Of a stretch of 5,783 bases of DNA, positions 1-5,783 are shown piece by piece (within the stretch, counting starts at the first letter, position 1; each line of letters begins with the position of its first letter). Source of the stretch: an uncultured Flammeovirgaceae bacterium (GTDB taxonomy: Bacteria; Bacteroidota; Bacteroidia; Cytophagales; Cyclobacteriaceae); NCBI GenBank assembly GCA_946480685.1, contig CAMLLI010000324.1, positions 1-5,783 on the forward strand, in the 5' to 3' direction. The position numbers and the translations under genes are program-made. The notes beneath the pieces are model-generated. The model had not been told where the DNA came from. It did not search any database and saw only the letters and a program-made list of their open reading frames with translations.

Positions 1-1577
1 AAGAAGGCATACTTGCGCTCGATATATACCCACCTGAAGAACAGGCTATCAGCTCGATGGAGCGTCAATATATAAAGACAGAGAACGCTGCAGCCGAGCA
101 GGTACGTCTCGCTATTAAAGACAGTTATAAACGACTACTGCGTCCGTCACTGGAAACAGAAGTACGCATGGAGTCGAAGATGAAAGCAGATGAAGAAGCG
201 ATCAAAGTATTTGCTTCCAACCTGAAAGAACTTTTGCTTGCTGCACCACTCGGACAAAAAAATGTACTGGCACTCGACCCTGGTTTCAGAACCGGCTGTA
301 AAGTTGTTTGCCTCGATCGTCAGGGTAAATTATTGCATCACGATGTAATATACCCGCACGAGCCTCAGCGCGAAACTGCGAAGTCGGCAGCACTTATTAA
401 ATCACTTTGTGAGAAGTATGAGATCGAAGCGATTGCTATAGGCAACGGTACGGCTGGACGCGAAACAGAAGCGTTCGCCAAATCGATTGGCCTCAGCAAC
501 AAAATCATCATCGTGATGGTGAATGAAAGTGGAGCATCGGTATATTCAGCATCCGAAGTTGCCCGCGATGAATTCCCGGATAAAGATGTTACTGTACGCG
601 GTGCTGTGTCTATAGGAAGAAGACTTACTGACCCGCTCGCAGAATTAGTAAAGATTGATCCAAAGTCCATTGGTGTCGGGCAATATCAACACGATGTAGA
701 TCAAACCAAACTCAAGCAAGGCCTTGATGATGTGGTGATGAGTTGCGTGAACTCCGTGGGTGTTGAAGTAAATACAGCGAGTAAGGAGCTCCTCTCCTAC
801 GTGTCGGGGTTAAGTCCATCGCTTGCTAAAAATATAGTGGAACACCGTAATCAGAACGGACCGTTCCGGAATCGTGAATCGCTGATGAAAGTATCACGCC
901 TTGGCGAAAAAGTATTCGAGCAGGCGGCAGGTTTCTTGCGCATTCGCGAAGCAGAAAATCCACTTGATGCCAGTGCTGTTCACCCGGAAAGTTACCCGAT
1001 CGTACAACAGATGGCTTCCGATTTAGGCTGTTCGGTAAAAGAACTCATGAGCAGTGCAGAACTGCGCAGACAACTTGATCTGAAGAAATATGTAACGGAA
1101 AAAGTTGGTCTCCCTACATTAACAGATATACTCTCCGAACTTGAAAAACCCGGACGTGACCCGCGCCAGACTTTCGAGATCTTCAGCTTTACCGATGGTG
1201 TTAATACCATTGCCGATCTGAAGATAGGCATGTCGTTACCAGGTATTGTAACGAACGTTACCAACTTCGGTGCATTCGTAGATATAGGTGTACACCAGGA
1301 CGGACTGGTTCATATCAGTCACTTGTCTGACAAGTTTATTAAAGATCCGAAGGAAGTTGTTACAGTTCAGCAGAAAGTAAAAGTTACTGTCGTTGAAGTT
1401 GATGTTCCGCGCAAGCGTATAGGTCTTTCTATGAAGAGCAATCCGTTTGCTGATCAGGCTCCGGCAGGTGGCGGTGGTTCACAACAACGCAACCGTAAAG
1501 ACAACAACAAGCCTAAAGAGAAAGAAGTTAGCATGGAGGAGAAACTCGCTATGCTGGTGAGCAAATTCAAGAAGTAA
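1..1577 (+). CDS. tex: Tex-family S1 RNA-binding protein, 5'-truncated by the window edge
   Basis: C-terminal part of a Tex (toxin expression / Spt6-like) nucleic-acid-binding protein, a cytoplasmic factor linked in other bacteria to transcription and RNA handling. The frame is open from base 3, before the first ATG at 57, and the 18 codons upstream ([14 protein letters not shown]...) read as Tex, so the ATG at 57 is internal. The 524 visible residues compare with about 750-785 in the family, so roughly 230 N-terminal residues lie off-window. Counting from the first visible residue: YqgF/RuvC-like domain starting at [11 protein letters not shown] (89-99) with GNGTAGRE (147-154) and [19 protein letters not shown] (199-217); helix-hairpin-helix segment with [13 protein letters not shown] (about 254-297); S1 domain (about 408-478) with NFGAFVDIG and [10 protein letters not shown]; then a Gly-rich, Lys-rich tail. 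It ends in TAA followed by a strong terminator, so it is transcriptionally separate from pgi. Identification is secure; the physiological role here is not shown. Confidence 0.96.
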   Translation, partial: EGILALDIYPPEEQAISSMERQYIKTENAAAEQVRLAIKDSYKRLLRPSLETEVRMESKMKADEEAIKVFASNLKELLLAAPLGQKNVLALDPGFRTGCKVVCLDRQGKLLHHDVIYPHEPQRETAKSAALIKSLCEKYEIEAIAIGNGTAGRETEAFAKSIGLSNKIIIVMVNESGASVYSASEVARDEFPDKDVTVRGAVSIGRRLTDPLAELVKIDPKSIGVGQYQHDVDQTKLKQGLDDVVMSCVNSVGVEVNTASKELLSYVSGLSPSLAKNIVEHRNQNGPFRNRESLMKVSRLGEKVFEQAAGFLRIREAENPLDASAVHPESYPIVQQMASDLGCSVKELMSSAELRRQLDLKKYVTEKVGLPTLTDILSELEKPGRDPRQTFEIFSFTDGVNTIADLKIGMSLPGIVTNVTNFGAFVDIGVHQDGLVHISHLSDKFIKDPKEVVTVQQKVKVTVVEVDVPRKRIGLSMKSNPFADQAPAGGGGSQQRNRKDNNKPKEKEVSMEEKLAMLVSKFKK

Positions 1578-1597
1578 CAATCTTATAAATTTTATAG

Positions 1598-1638
1598 AAA
1601 GCCTAAGGTGAAGACGCTCTTCGCTTTAGGCTTTTTTT
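1598..1638 (+). terminator. Rho-independent terminator of tex
   Basis: A 15-bp stem (1599-1613 with 1619-1633) closes a 5-base loop ACGCT. The outer eight pairs AAGCCTAA/TTAGGCTT are perfect, and the inner seven contain two G-T wobbles. A T run (1632-1638) follows directly. It starts 21 bases after the tex stop codon. Confidence 0.9.
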
Positions 1639-1642
1639 ATTG

Positions 1643-1754
1643 CCTGCAGAAGGCACAGATGAACGCAGAATAATTTTAGACGAAGATATAGAATAAGGTA
1701 AGCTTGACTTTATACATCCGCGGTTATCTGCCTGCTCTGCGGGAAAAATTCTGC
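1643..1754. repeat. Degenerate fold-back (inverted) repeat in the tex-pgi intergenic region
   Basis: Aligned by hand, the reverse complement of 1643-1670 matches 1716-1743 at 18 of 28 positions, with three further positions able to form G-T pairs. Shared cores are ATCTG and TCTGC(A/G)GG. A second inverted pair is GCAGAAT (1665-1671) against ATTCTGC (1748-1754). The arms flank about 45 A/T-rich bases. ATCTGCG/TCTGCGGG-rich units of this look occur as dispersed intergenic repeats in many bacterial genomes, so this is probably a decayed copy of such an element (inference). No transposase or target-site duplication is visible. It lies between the tex terminator and the pgi promoter and overlaps neither. 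I see no gene in this 244-base gap. Confidence 0.55.
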
Positions 1755-1769
1755 TTTCCAGCCAAAGAG

Positions 1770-1799
1770 TAGGGTTTTTAAGCATAAAGTCTATCTTCG
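1770..1799 (+). promoter_or_regulatory. Candidate Bacteroidota-type promoter for pgi
   Basis: TATCTTCG at 1792-1799 matches the Bacteroidota -7 element TAnnTTTG except for one base (C for T). At 19 bases upstream is TAG (1770-1772), a two-of-three match to the -33 TTG. The implied transcription start, around 1804-1808, leaves a leader of about 15 bases before the pgi ATG. There is no clear Shine-Dalgarno sequence; the leader is A/T-rich, as is usual in this phylum. Confidence 0.5.
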
Positions 1800-1821
1800 C
1801 ACTTCCTAATTTTTCAAAATT

Positions 1822-3474
1822 ATGTTACCAAACCAGAATCCAACAGAAACCGCAGCCTGGCAGAGACTTGAAGCGCTCTTCCTACACATGCAGGCAACGC
1901 ACATGCGCGAAATGTTTGCAGAAGATCCGGGTCGCTTTGAAAAATTCCATCTCCAGTTCAACGACATTCTGGTTGATTATTCGAAAAACATAATCAACGA
2001 GGAAGTAATGAAAGAGCTGGTAGCGCTTGCCAAAGAAGTAGAATTGCAAGATGCTATCGATGCATTATTCCGTGGCGAAGCTATCAACCAGACAGAAGGT
2101 CGCTCGGTATTGCATATAGCCTTGCGCAATCGCTCCAACACTCCCATTCTTGTCGAAGGAATTGATGTAATGCCGGATGTTAATGCCGTGTTGAACCAGA
2201 TGAAAACTTTTTCATCCAACCTGATTAACGGTACATGGAAAGGCTATAGCGGTAAAGCTATAACAGATATAGTAAATATAGGTATAGGCGGTTCCGACCT
2301 GGGTCCCTATATGGTAACAGAGGCACTTCGCCCCTATTGGAAAAATATAACACCTCACTTTGTATCCAATGTTGACGGAACACACATCGCTGAAATTGTA
2401 AAGCGTGTTAACCCGGAGACAACTGTATTTATCATCGCGTCCAAAACATTTACTACGCAGGAGACAATGACGAATGCTGAGTCAGCACGCGCGTGGTTCC
2501 TCGAGAAAACAGGAGGTAAAGGTGAAGTAGCGAAACACTTTGTAGCCGTATCGACCAATCAGAAAGAAGTTACAAAGTTCGGTATAGCACCGGAGAATAT
2601 GTTTGTATTCTGGGATTGGGTTGGCGGCCGTTACTCGCTCTGGTCTTCTATTGGTTTATCGATAGCCTGCACGATTGGTTTTGAAAATTTTGAAAAGCTG
2701 TTGAGTGGTGCGCATGCTGTTGACAATCATTTCAAGAATGAACCATTCGAGAAAAATATACCTGTTATACTCGCACTGCTGGGTATATGGTATAATAATT
2801 TCTTCGGGGCTGCATCGGAAGCTATATTACCGTACGATCAATACCTGCATCGCTTCGCTGCGTATTTCCAGCAAGGTAACATGGAGAGTAATGGTAAATC
2901 TGTAGATCGTAATGGAGAGCCGGTAACGTATCAAACCGGTCCTATCATTTGGGGTGAGCCGGGCACCAACGGACAACACGCGTTCTATCAACTGATACAT
3001 CAGGGCACTAAACTTATACCGTGCGACTTCATTGCACCGGCAATCAGTCATAATCCGCTGAGTGATCATCATGATAAATTACTCTCAAATTACTTTGCGC
3101 AGACGGAAGCATTGATGCGTGGTAAAACACAGGAAGAAGTTGAAGCTGAACTTTCCAAAGCCGGTCTTGATAAAGATGCTATAAAGTTTCATGCACCGTT
3201 CCGCGTGTTTGAAGGTAACAGACCCAGCAACAGTATACTTTTCAGGAAGCTCACACCGGAGACATTAGGCAGTCTCATTGCTATATATGAGCACAAGATT
3301 TTTGCTCAGGGAATCATCTGGAACATTTTCAGTTTTGATCAGTGGGGTGTTGAACTTGGAAAAGTTCTGGCGAAGAAAATACTTCCCGAACTTACGGCTG
3401 CTGAAGAAATCTCCTCTCATGACGCTTCAACAAACGGGCTAATCAATTATTTCAAACGATTGAAATCTGAATGA
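1822..3474 (+). CDS. pgi: Glucose-6-phosphate isomerase
   Basis: Reversibly interconverts glucose-6-phosphate and fructose-6-phosphate in the cytoplasm, serving glycolysis and gluconeogenesis. At 550 residues it is almost exactly the length of E. coli Pgi (549), and the key residues fall at the same numbers: Glu355 in [10 protein letters not shown], His386 in NGQHAFYQ and Lys514 in WGVELGK. The sugar-phosphate loop is represented by GIGGSDLGP (154-162) and SKTFTTQET (207-215). Both family signatures are present: [16 protein letters not shown] (265-280, with Arg270) and [18 protein letters not shown] (497-514). The ATG at 1822 is chosen because [16 protein letters not shown] fits the usual Pgi N-terminus (short leader before TxxAWxxL) and a promoter lies just upstream. 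It ends with adjacent stops TGA-TAA. pfkA follows after 59 bases on the same strand. No damage or oddity is seen; I am very confident of the function. Confidence 0.98.
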   Translation: MLPNQNPTETAAWQRLEALFLHMQATHMREMFAEDPGRFEKFHLQFNDILVDYSKNIINEEVMKELVALAKEVELQDAIDALFRGEAINQTEGRSVLHIALRNRSNTPILVEGIDVMPDVNAVLNQMKTFSSNLINGTWKGYSGKAITDIVNIGIGGSDLGPYMVTEALRPYWKNITPHFVSNVDGTHIAEIVKRVNPETTVFIIASKTFTTQETMTNAESARAWFLEKTGGKGEVAKHFVAVSTNQKEVTKFGIAPENMFVFWDWVGGRYSLWSSIGLSIACTIGFENFEKLLSGAHAVDNHFKNEPFEKNIPVILALLGIWYNNFFGAASEAILPYDQYLHRFAAYFQQGNMESNGKSVDRNGEPVTYQTGPIIWGEPGTNGQHAFYQLIHQGTKLIPCDFIAPAISHNPLSDHHDKLLSNYFAQTEALMRGKTQEEVEAELSKAGLDKDAIKFHAPFRVFEGNRPSNSILFRKLTPETLGSLIAIYEHKIFAQGIIWNIFSFDQWGVELGKVLAKKILPELTAAEEISSHDASTNGLINYFKRLKSE

Positions 3475-3486
3475 TAAATTAATTGA

Positions 3487-3516
3487 TTGCAAAATATTAA
3501 CAGTACATTATTTTTG
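3487..3516 (+). promoter_or_regulatory. Candidate promoter for pfkA-glk
   Basis: TATTTTTG (3509-3516) is an exact match to the Bacteroidota -7 consensus TAnnTTTG. TTG (3487-3489) sits exactly 19 bases upstream, matching the -33 element and spacing. Transcription would begin around 3521-3525, about 10 bases before the pfkA ATG. No terminator is visible between pgi and pfkA, so this would add to read-through from pgi rather than replace it. The surroundings are A/T-rich, so a chance match is possible. Confidence 0.6.
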
Positions 3517-3533
3517 ATGGATTTTTCAACCAG

Positions 3534-4517
3534 ATGAACAATAAAATTTCGAAGATCGGGGTATTCACATCGGGTGGCGATGCTCCGGGAATGAACGCAG
3601 CCATCCGTGCCGTGGTGCGCGCGTGCGCATACTATAAAGTTGATTGCGTGGGAGTATTGCGCGGCTATGAAGGTATGATTGAAGGTGACTTTGAACAACT
3701 TGATGCCCGCTCGGTAGGTAACATTCTGCAACGTGGCGGAACCGTATTGAAGTCAGCGCGCAGCAAGGAGTTTCGCACGCCTGAAGGAAGATTGAAAGCA
3801 TTGGGTAAATTAAGAAGTGAAGGTATAGATGCACTTGTTGCTATTGGTGGCGATGGTACATTTACAGGGCTTCATAAATTTTACCAGGAGTTTAGTATAC
3901 CTTCTATATGTATACCCGGCACGATCGATAACGATTTATCAGGTACTGATTATACGATTGGTTACGACACGGCAACCAACACCGCTGTAGAAGCGATTGA
4001 TAAAATTCGCGACACGGCCCTCTCCCACAACCGCCTGTTCTTTATTGAGGTGATGGGAAGAAATTCCGGATATATAGCTATCAACAGCGGTATAGCCGGA
4101 GGTGCAGCTGCCATCGTTATACCAGAAGAGACAATGACCTTCGATGAGCTTTATGAAAAATTAGGGGAAGGTGAAGAAACCAGCAAGAAGTCAAATCTTG
4201 TTGTAGTAGCAGAAGGCTCCAAGATCGGTGATGCGCATACGCTCGCCAAAAAAGTAGCCGAACGTTCTTCATACTTCGATATTAAAGTTACTGTGCTCGG
4301 ACATCTTCAGCGTGGCGGAGCTCCTACTTATTTCGATCGTGTATTGGCGAGCCGAATGGGTATAGCTGCCGTAGAAGGTTTACTGAATAACAAGAGTGAT
4401 GTGATGGTGGGAATTAAAGATAACAAAATCGTGTATAATGATTTTGATACCATTATGCAGAGCCATCACGAGATAGATGAAGAGTCGATGCGCATAGCGA
4501 AGATCTTGTCGATCTAG
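3534..4517 (+). CDS. pfkA: ATP-dependent 6-phosphofructokinase
   Basis: Phosphorylates fructose-6-phosphate to fructose-1,6-bisphosphate, the committed step of glycolysis, in the cytoplasm. It has 327 residues, close to E. coli PfkA (320). Motifs in order: FTSGGDAPGMNAAIR (11-25), the SAR arginine Arg76, GGDG (105-108), PGTIDND (128-134; catalytic Asp132 by homology to E. coli Asp127), MGRNSG (174-179) and GHLQRGG (256-262). Gly108 and Gly129 stand where pyrophosphate-dependent enzymes carry Asp and Lys, so ATP is the expected phosphoryl donor. By hand alignment several allosteric and substrate positions differ from E. coli: Ala192 for Glu187, Ala58 for Arg54, Thr216 for Lys211, Lys251 for Arg243. 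The ATG at 3534 places the conserved TSGGD at the usual distance and follows a good promoter; no clear Shine-Dalgarno sequence. It lies 59 bases after pgi and 41 before the glucokinase gene, with no terminator on either side, so the three are probably co-transcribed. Function is secure; regulation is uncertain. Confidence 0.97.
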   Translation: MNNKISKIGVFTSGGDAPGMNAAIRAVVRACAYYKVDCVGVLRGYEGMIEGDFEQLDARSVGNILQRGGTVLKSARSKEFRTPEGRLKALGKLRSEGIDALVAIGGDGTFTGLHKFYQEFSIPSICIPGTIDNDLSGTDYTIGYDTATNTAVEAIDKIRDTALSHNRLFFIEVMGRNSGYIAINSGIAGGAAAIVIPEETMTFDELYEKLGEGEETSKKSNLVVVAEGSKIGDAHTLAKKVAERSSYFDIKVTVLGHLQRGGAPTYFDRVLASRMGIAAVEGLLNNKSDVMVGIKDNKIVYNDFDTIMQSHHEIDEESMRIAKILSI

Positions 4518-4558
4518 GAAAACGAAGCAACCAAACCAATCAATAATTCAATTTTACC

Positions 4559-5542
4559 ATGAAAGAACTAACCATTGGAATCGACATCGGAGGAACGAAT
4601 ACCAAGTATGGTATCGTGGATCGCGATGGTAATGTTGTTTTCCAGGGCAGCATTTCAACAACGGAGTATGAAGAGTTCAAAGACTACTTTGGTGGTCTTG
4701 CAGCGGCTCTTCGTAAAGCCATGACTACCATTTCATTTGCACACAAAGTGATCGGTGTAGGCGTTGGTGCAGCAAATGGAAATTACTACAAAGGAACGAT
4801 TGAGCGCGCTACCAACCTTCCGTGGAAAGGTATCATTCCGCTGGCTGATATGTTCCGCGAAGAGTTCGATATACCGGCTATTGTAACCAACGATGCAAAT
4901 GCTGCAGCCGTAGGTGAGATGGTATACGGTTCTGCAAAAGGTATGAAAGACTTTGTCGTGATTACTTTAGGAACCGGTCTCGGAAGCGGCTTTGTATGCA
5001 ATGGACATCTTCTCAATGGTAAACATGGTATAGCAGGCGAAGTAGGTCATACTTCGGTAAACCCTGCGGGTCGTTTCTGTAACTGCGGTAAACGCGGTTG
5101 CCTTGAAACCTATGTATCGGCTACGGGTATAAAACGTACCGTATATAAATTACTGGCCGATCACCTCGAGCCCAGTGAACTCCGCGGTATCAGCTTCGAT
5201 AACCTTACAACCAAGATGATCACAGAAGCCGCTGTACGCGGTGATGTTGTTGCATTGGCTGCGTTTGAATATACCGGACGTATACTTGGTATGAAGCTCG
5301 CTGAAACTGTAGTGCACACCGATCCGGAAGCTATATTCTTATTCGGAGGTTTATCATTGGCTGGCGATCTTATCTTCAAGCCAACCATCAAGCACATGGA
5401 AGCGAACCTGATGCCACTGTTCCGTGGTAAAGTAAAAGTTCTTCCTTCCGGTTTGCAAAATCAGGCAGCCCCTATATTAGGTGCCAGCAGTCTGGTATGG
5501 AATTACCTCGACAACAAACAACTTAAAGAAGAAGTATATTAA
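4559..5542 (+). CDS. glk: ROK-family glucokinase
   Basis: A sugar kinase of the ROK family, most likely phosphorylating glucose to glucose-6-phosphate with ATP in the cytoplasm. It has 327 residues, typical for ROK kinases. Visible features: N-terminal phosphate-binding motif IGIDIGGTNTKYG (6-18), catalytic-base motif NDANAAAVGE (111-120, Asp112), second phosphate-binding motif LGTGLGSG (137-144), EVGH (161-164) and the zinc motif CNCGKRGCLE (174-183), giving His164, Cys174, Cys176 and Cys181 as predicted zinc ligands; C-terminal adenosine-region GG (263-264). There is no N-terminal HTH, so it is a kinase rather than a ROK repressor. The ATG at 4559 directly precedes the conserved KELTIGIDIGGT. 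ROK kinases also act on fructose, mannose, N-acetylglucosamine or N-acetylmannosamine, and the sequence alone does not settle this; the position 41 bases after pfkA and downstream of pgi favours glucose. It is the last gene of the cluster, with a strong terminator following its TAA. Confidence 0.9.
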   Translation: MKELTIGIDIGGTNTKYGIVDRDGNVVFQGSISTTEYEEFKDYFGGLAAALRKAMTTISFAHKVIGVGVGAANGNYYKGTIERATNLPWKGIIPLADMFREEFDIPAIVTNDANAAAVGEMVYGSAKGMKDFVVITLGTGLGSGFVCNGHLLNGKHGIAGEVGHTSVNPAGRFCNCGKRGCLETYVSATGIKRTVYKLLADHLEPSELRGISFDNLTTKMITEAAVRGDVVALAAFEYTGRILGMKLAETVVHTDPEAIFLFGGLSLAGDLIFKPTIKHMEANLMPLFRGKVKVLPSGLQNQAAPILGASSLVWNYLDNKQLKEEVY

Positions 5543-5562
5543 CAGGAAAATTTTTACAAATA

Positions 5563-5592
5563 AAAAAAGTCGGATGCGAGTCCGACTTTTTT
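5563..5592. terminator. Bidirectional Rho-independent terminator between glk and the convergent regulator gene
   Basis: The core stem AGTCGGA/TCCGACT (5568-5574 with 5581-5587) has a 6-base loop TGCGAG and is extended by five A-T pairs, giving 12 pairs in all. The A run on the left and T run on the right give a U-tract in either direction. It lies 20 bases after the glk stop and 53 bases beyond the stop of the minus-strand gene, so it can end transcription from both sides. Confidence 0.92.
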
Positions 5593-5645
5593 GTTTTATA
5601 CATGGTACTCTCTGTGCTATATATTCGACTACATTTCAATAACCA

Positions 5646-5783
5646 CTAGAAATGCGTTTCGAGGTAAACCTTCAGTGATAAATTTTCAGGAACTTCTATT
5701 CTTTTTTTCAGGCGATATCGTGACTGTTTTACACTCTCGGTAGAGATTCCGAGCATCGTAGCGGCCTCTTTGATGGATAAATT
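5646..5783 (-). CDS. C-terminal LuxR/GerE-type HTH of a transcriptional regulator, truncated by the window edge
   Basis: Reading the minus strand from the right edge, one frame stays open for 45 codons and ends in TAG (CTA at 5646-5648 on the plus strand). The peptide begins NLSIKEAATMLGIS and continues TESVKQSRYRLKKRI, then VPENLSLKVYLETHF. This has the pattern of a LuxR/GerE HTH: an (L/I)S-x-KE-x-A-x-x-L-x-(I/V)S helix-turn followed by a recognition helix with V-x-x-SRYRL-x-K. In Bacteroidota such HTHs often sit at the C-terminus of long proteins with TPR repeats or seven-bladed sensor and triple-tyrosine domains; which type this is cannot be seen, because everything upstream lies off-window. 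It converges on glk and shares the terminator at 5563-5592. Whether it controls the glycolytic genes is unknown. Between its stop and the terminator (5593-5645) I see nothing else. Confidence 0.75.
   Translation of the reverse strand, partial: NLSIKEAATMLGISTESVKQSRYRLKKRIEVPENLSLKVYLETHF

Noticed and set aside
57..59. ATG at 57 as the start of the first gene
   Set aside because: The frame is open to the window edge and the upstream codons continue Tex sequence; the protein would lack about a third of the family length.
1603..1785. Minus-strand 60-codon ORF in the tex-pgi gap
   Set aside because: It runs across the tex terminator and the fold-back repeat, resembles no protein I know, and has no start context of its own.
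1578..1821. tRNA, small RNA or riboswitch in the largest intergenic gap
   Set aside because: No tRNA-like cloverleaf or riboswitch core that I recognise; the terminator, repeat and promoter explain most of the structure.
2705..2905. Plus-strand 66-codon ORF inside pgi
   Set aside because: Out-of-frame shadow within a conserved part of pgi; the peptide is not protein-like.
3447..3834. Minus-strand ORFs overlapping the pgi end and pfkA start
   Set aside because: They are antisense to strongly conserved pfkA coding sequence and have no recognisable protein features.
3534..4517. Pyrophosphate-dependent phosphofructokinase
   Set aside because: GGDG and PGTIDND carry Gly at both positions where pyrophosphate-dependent enzymes have Asp and Lys.
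4559..5542. ROK transcriptional repressor (NagC/XylR type)
   Set aside because: The protein begins directly with the phosphate-binding motif and has no N-terminal HTH; the catalytic Asp is present.
1..5783. CRISPR array, insertion sequence, prophage or defence system
   Set aside because: No regularly spaced direct repeats, transposase, integrase or nuclease genes are visible; nearly all the DNA is housekeeping coding sequence.

Overview
The window looks like an ordinary chromosomal stretch from a member of the Bacteroidota, possibly a Chitinophaga- or Cytophaga-like lineage (the lineage is inference). Supporting signs are promoter-like elements of the TTG / TAnnTTTG type, start codons without clear Shine-Dalgarno sequences, moderate GC content, and an HTH fragment at the right end that resembles the LuxR/GerE-type C-termini common in this phylum.

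Layout: positions 1-1577 hold the C-terminal two thirds of a Tex-family RNA-binding protein, open to the left edge. A strong intrinsic terminator follows at 1598-1638. The 1578-1821 intergenic region also contains a degenerate fold-back repeat (about 1643-1754) and a near-consensus promoter just before pgi. Next come three same-strand genes of upper glycolysis: pgi (1822-3474), pfkA (3534-4517) and an ROK-family glucokinase gene (4559-5542). A consensus-like promoter lies between pgi and pfkA. A symmetrical hairpin terminator at 5563-5592 ends the cluster and probably also serves the convergent gene beyond it. That gene (5646 to beyond 5783, minus strand) is visible only as its last 45 codons, which encode an HTH of LuxR type.

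Together glk, pgi and pfkA convert glucose through glucose-6-P and fructose-6-P to fructose-1,6-bisphosphate, although their order on the DNA is not the pathway order. Catalytic residues are present in all three, so all look functional. The Tex protein has no obvious metabolic link and is separated by a terminator.

I see no new defence, mobile or biosynthetic system here. The points most worth a second look are subtle: a strong codon-context bias (ATA isoleucine codons nearly always follow a codon ending in T), altered effector-site and substrate-site residues in PfkA, the intergenic fold-back repeat, and the partly visible regulator next to the glycolytic cluster.
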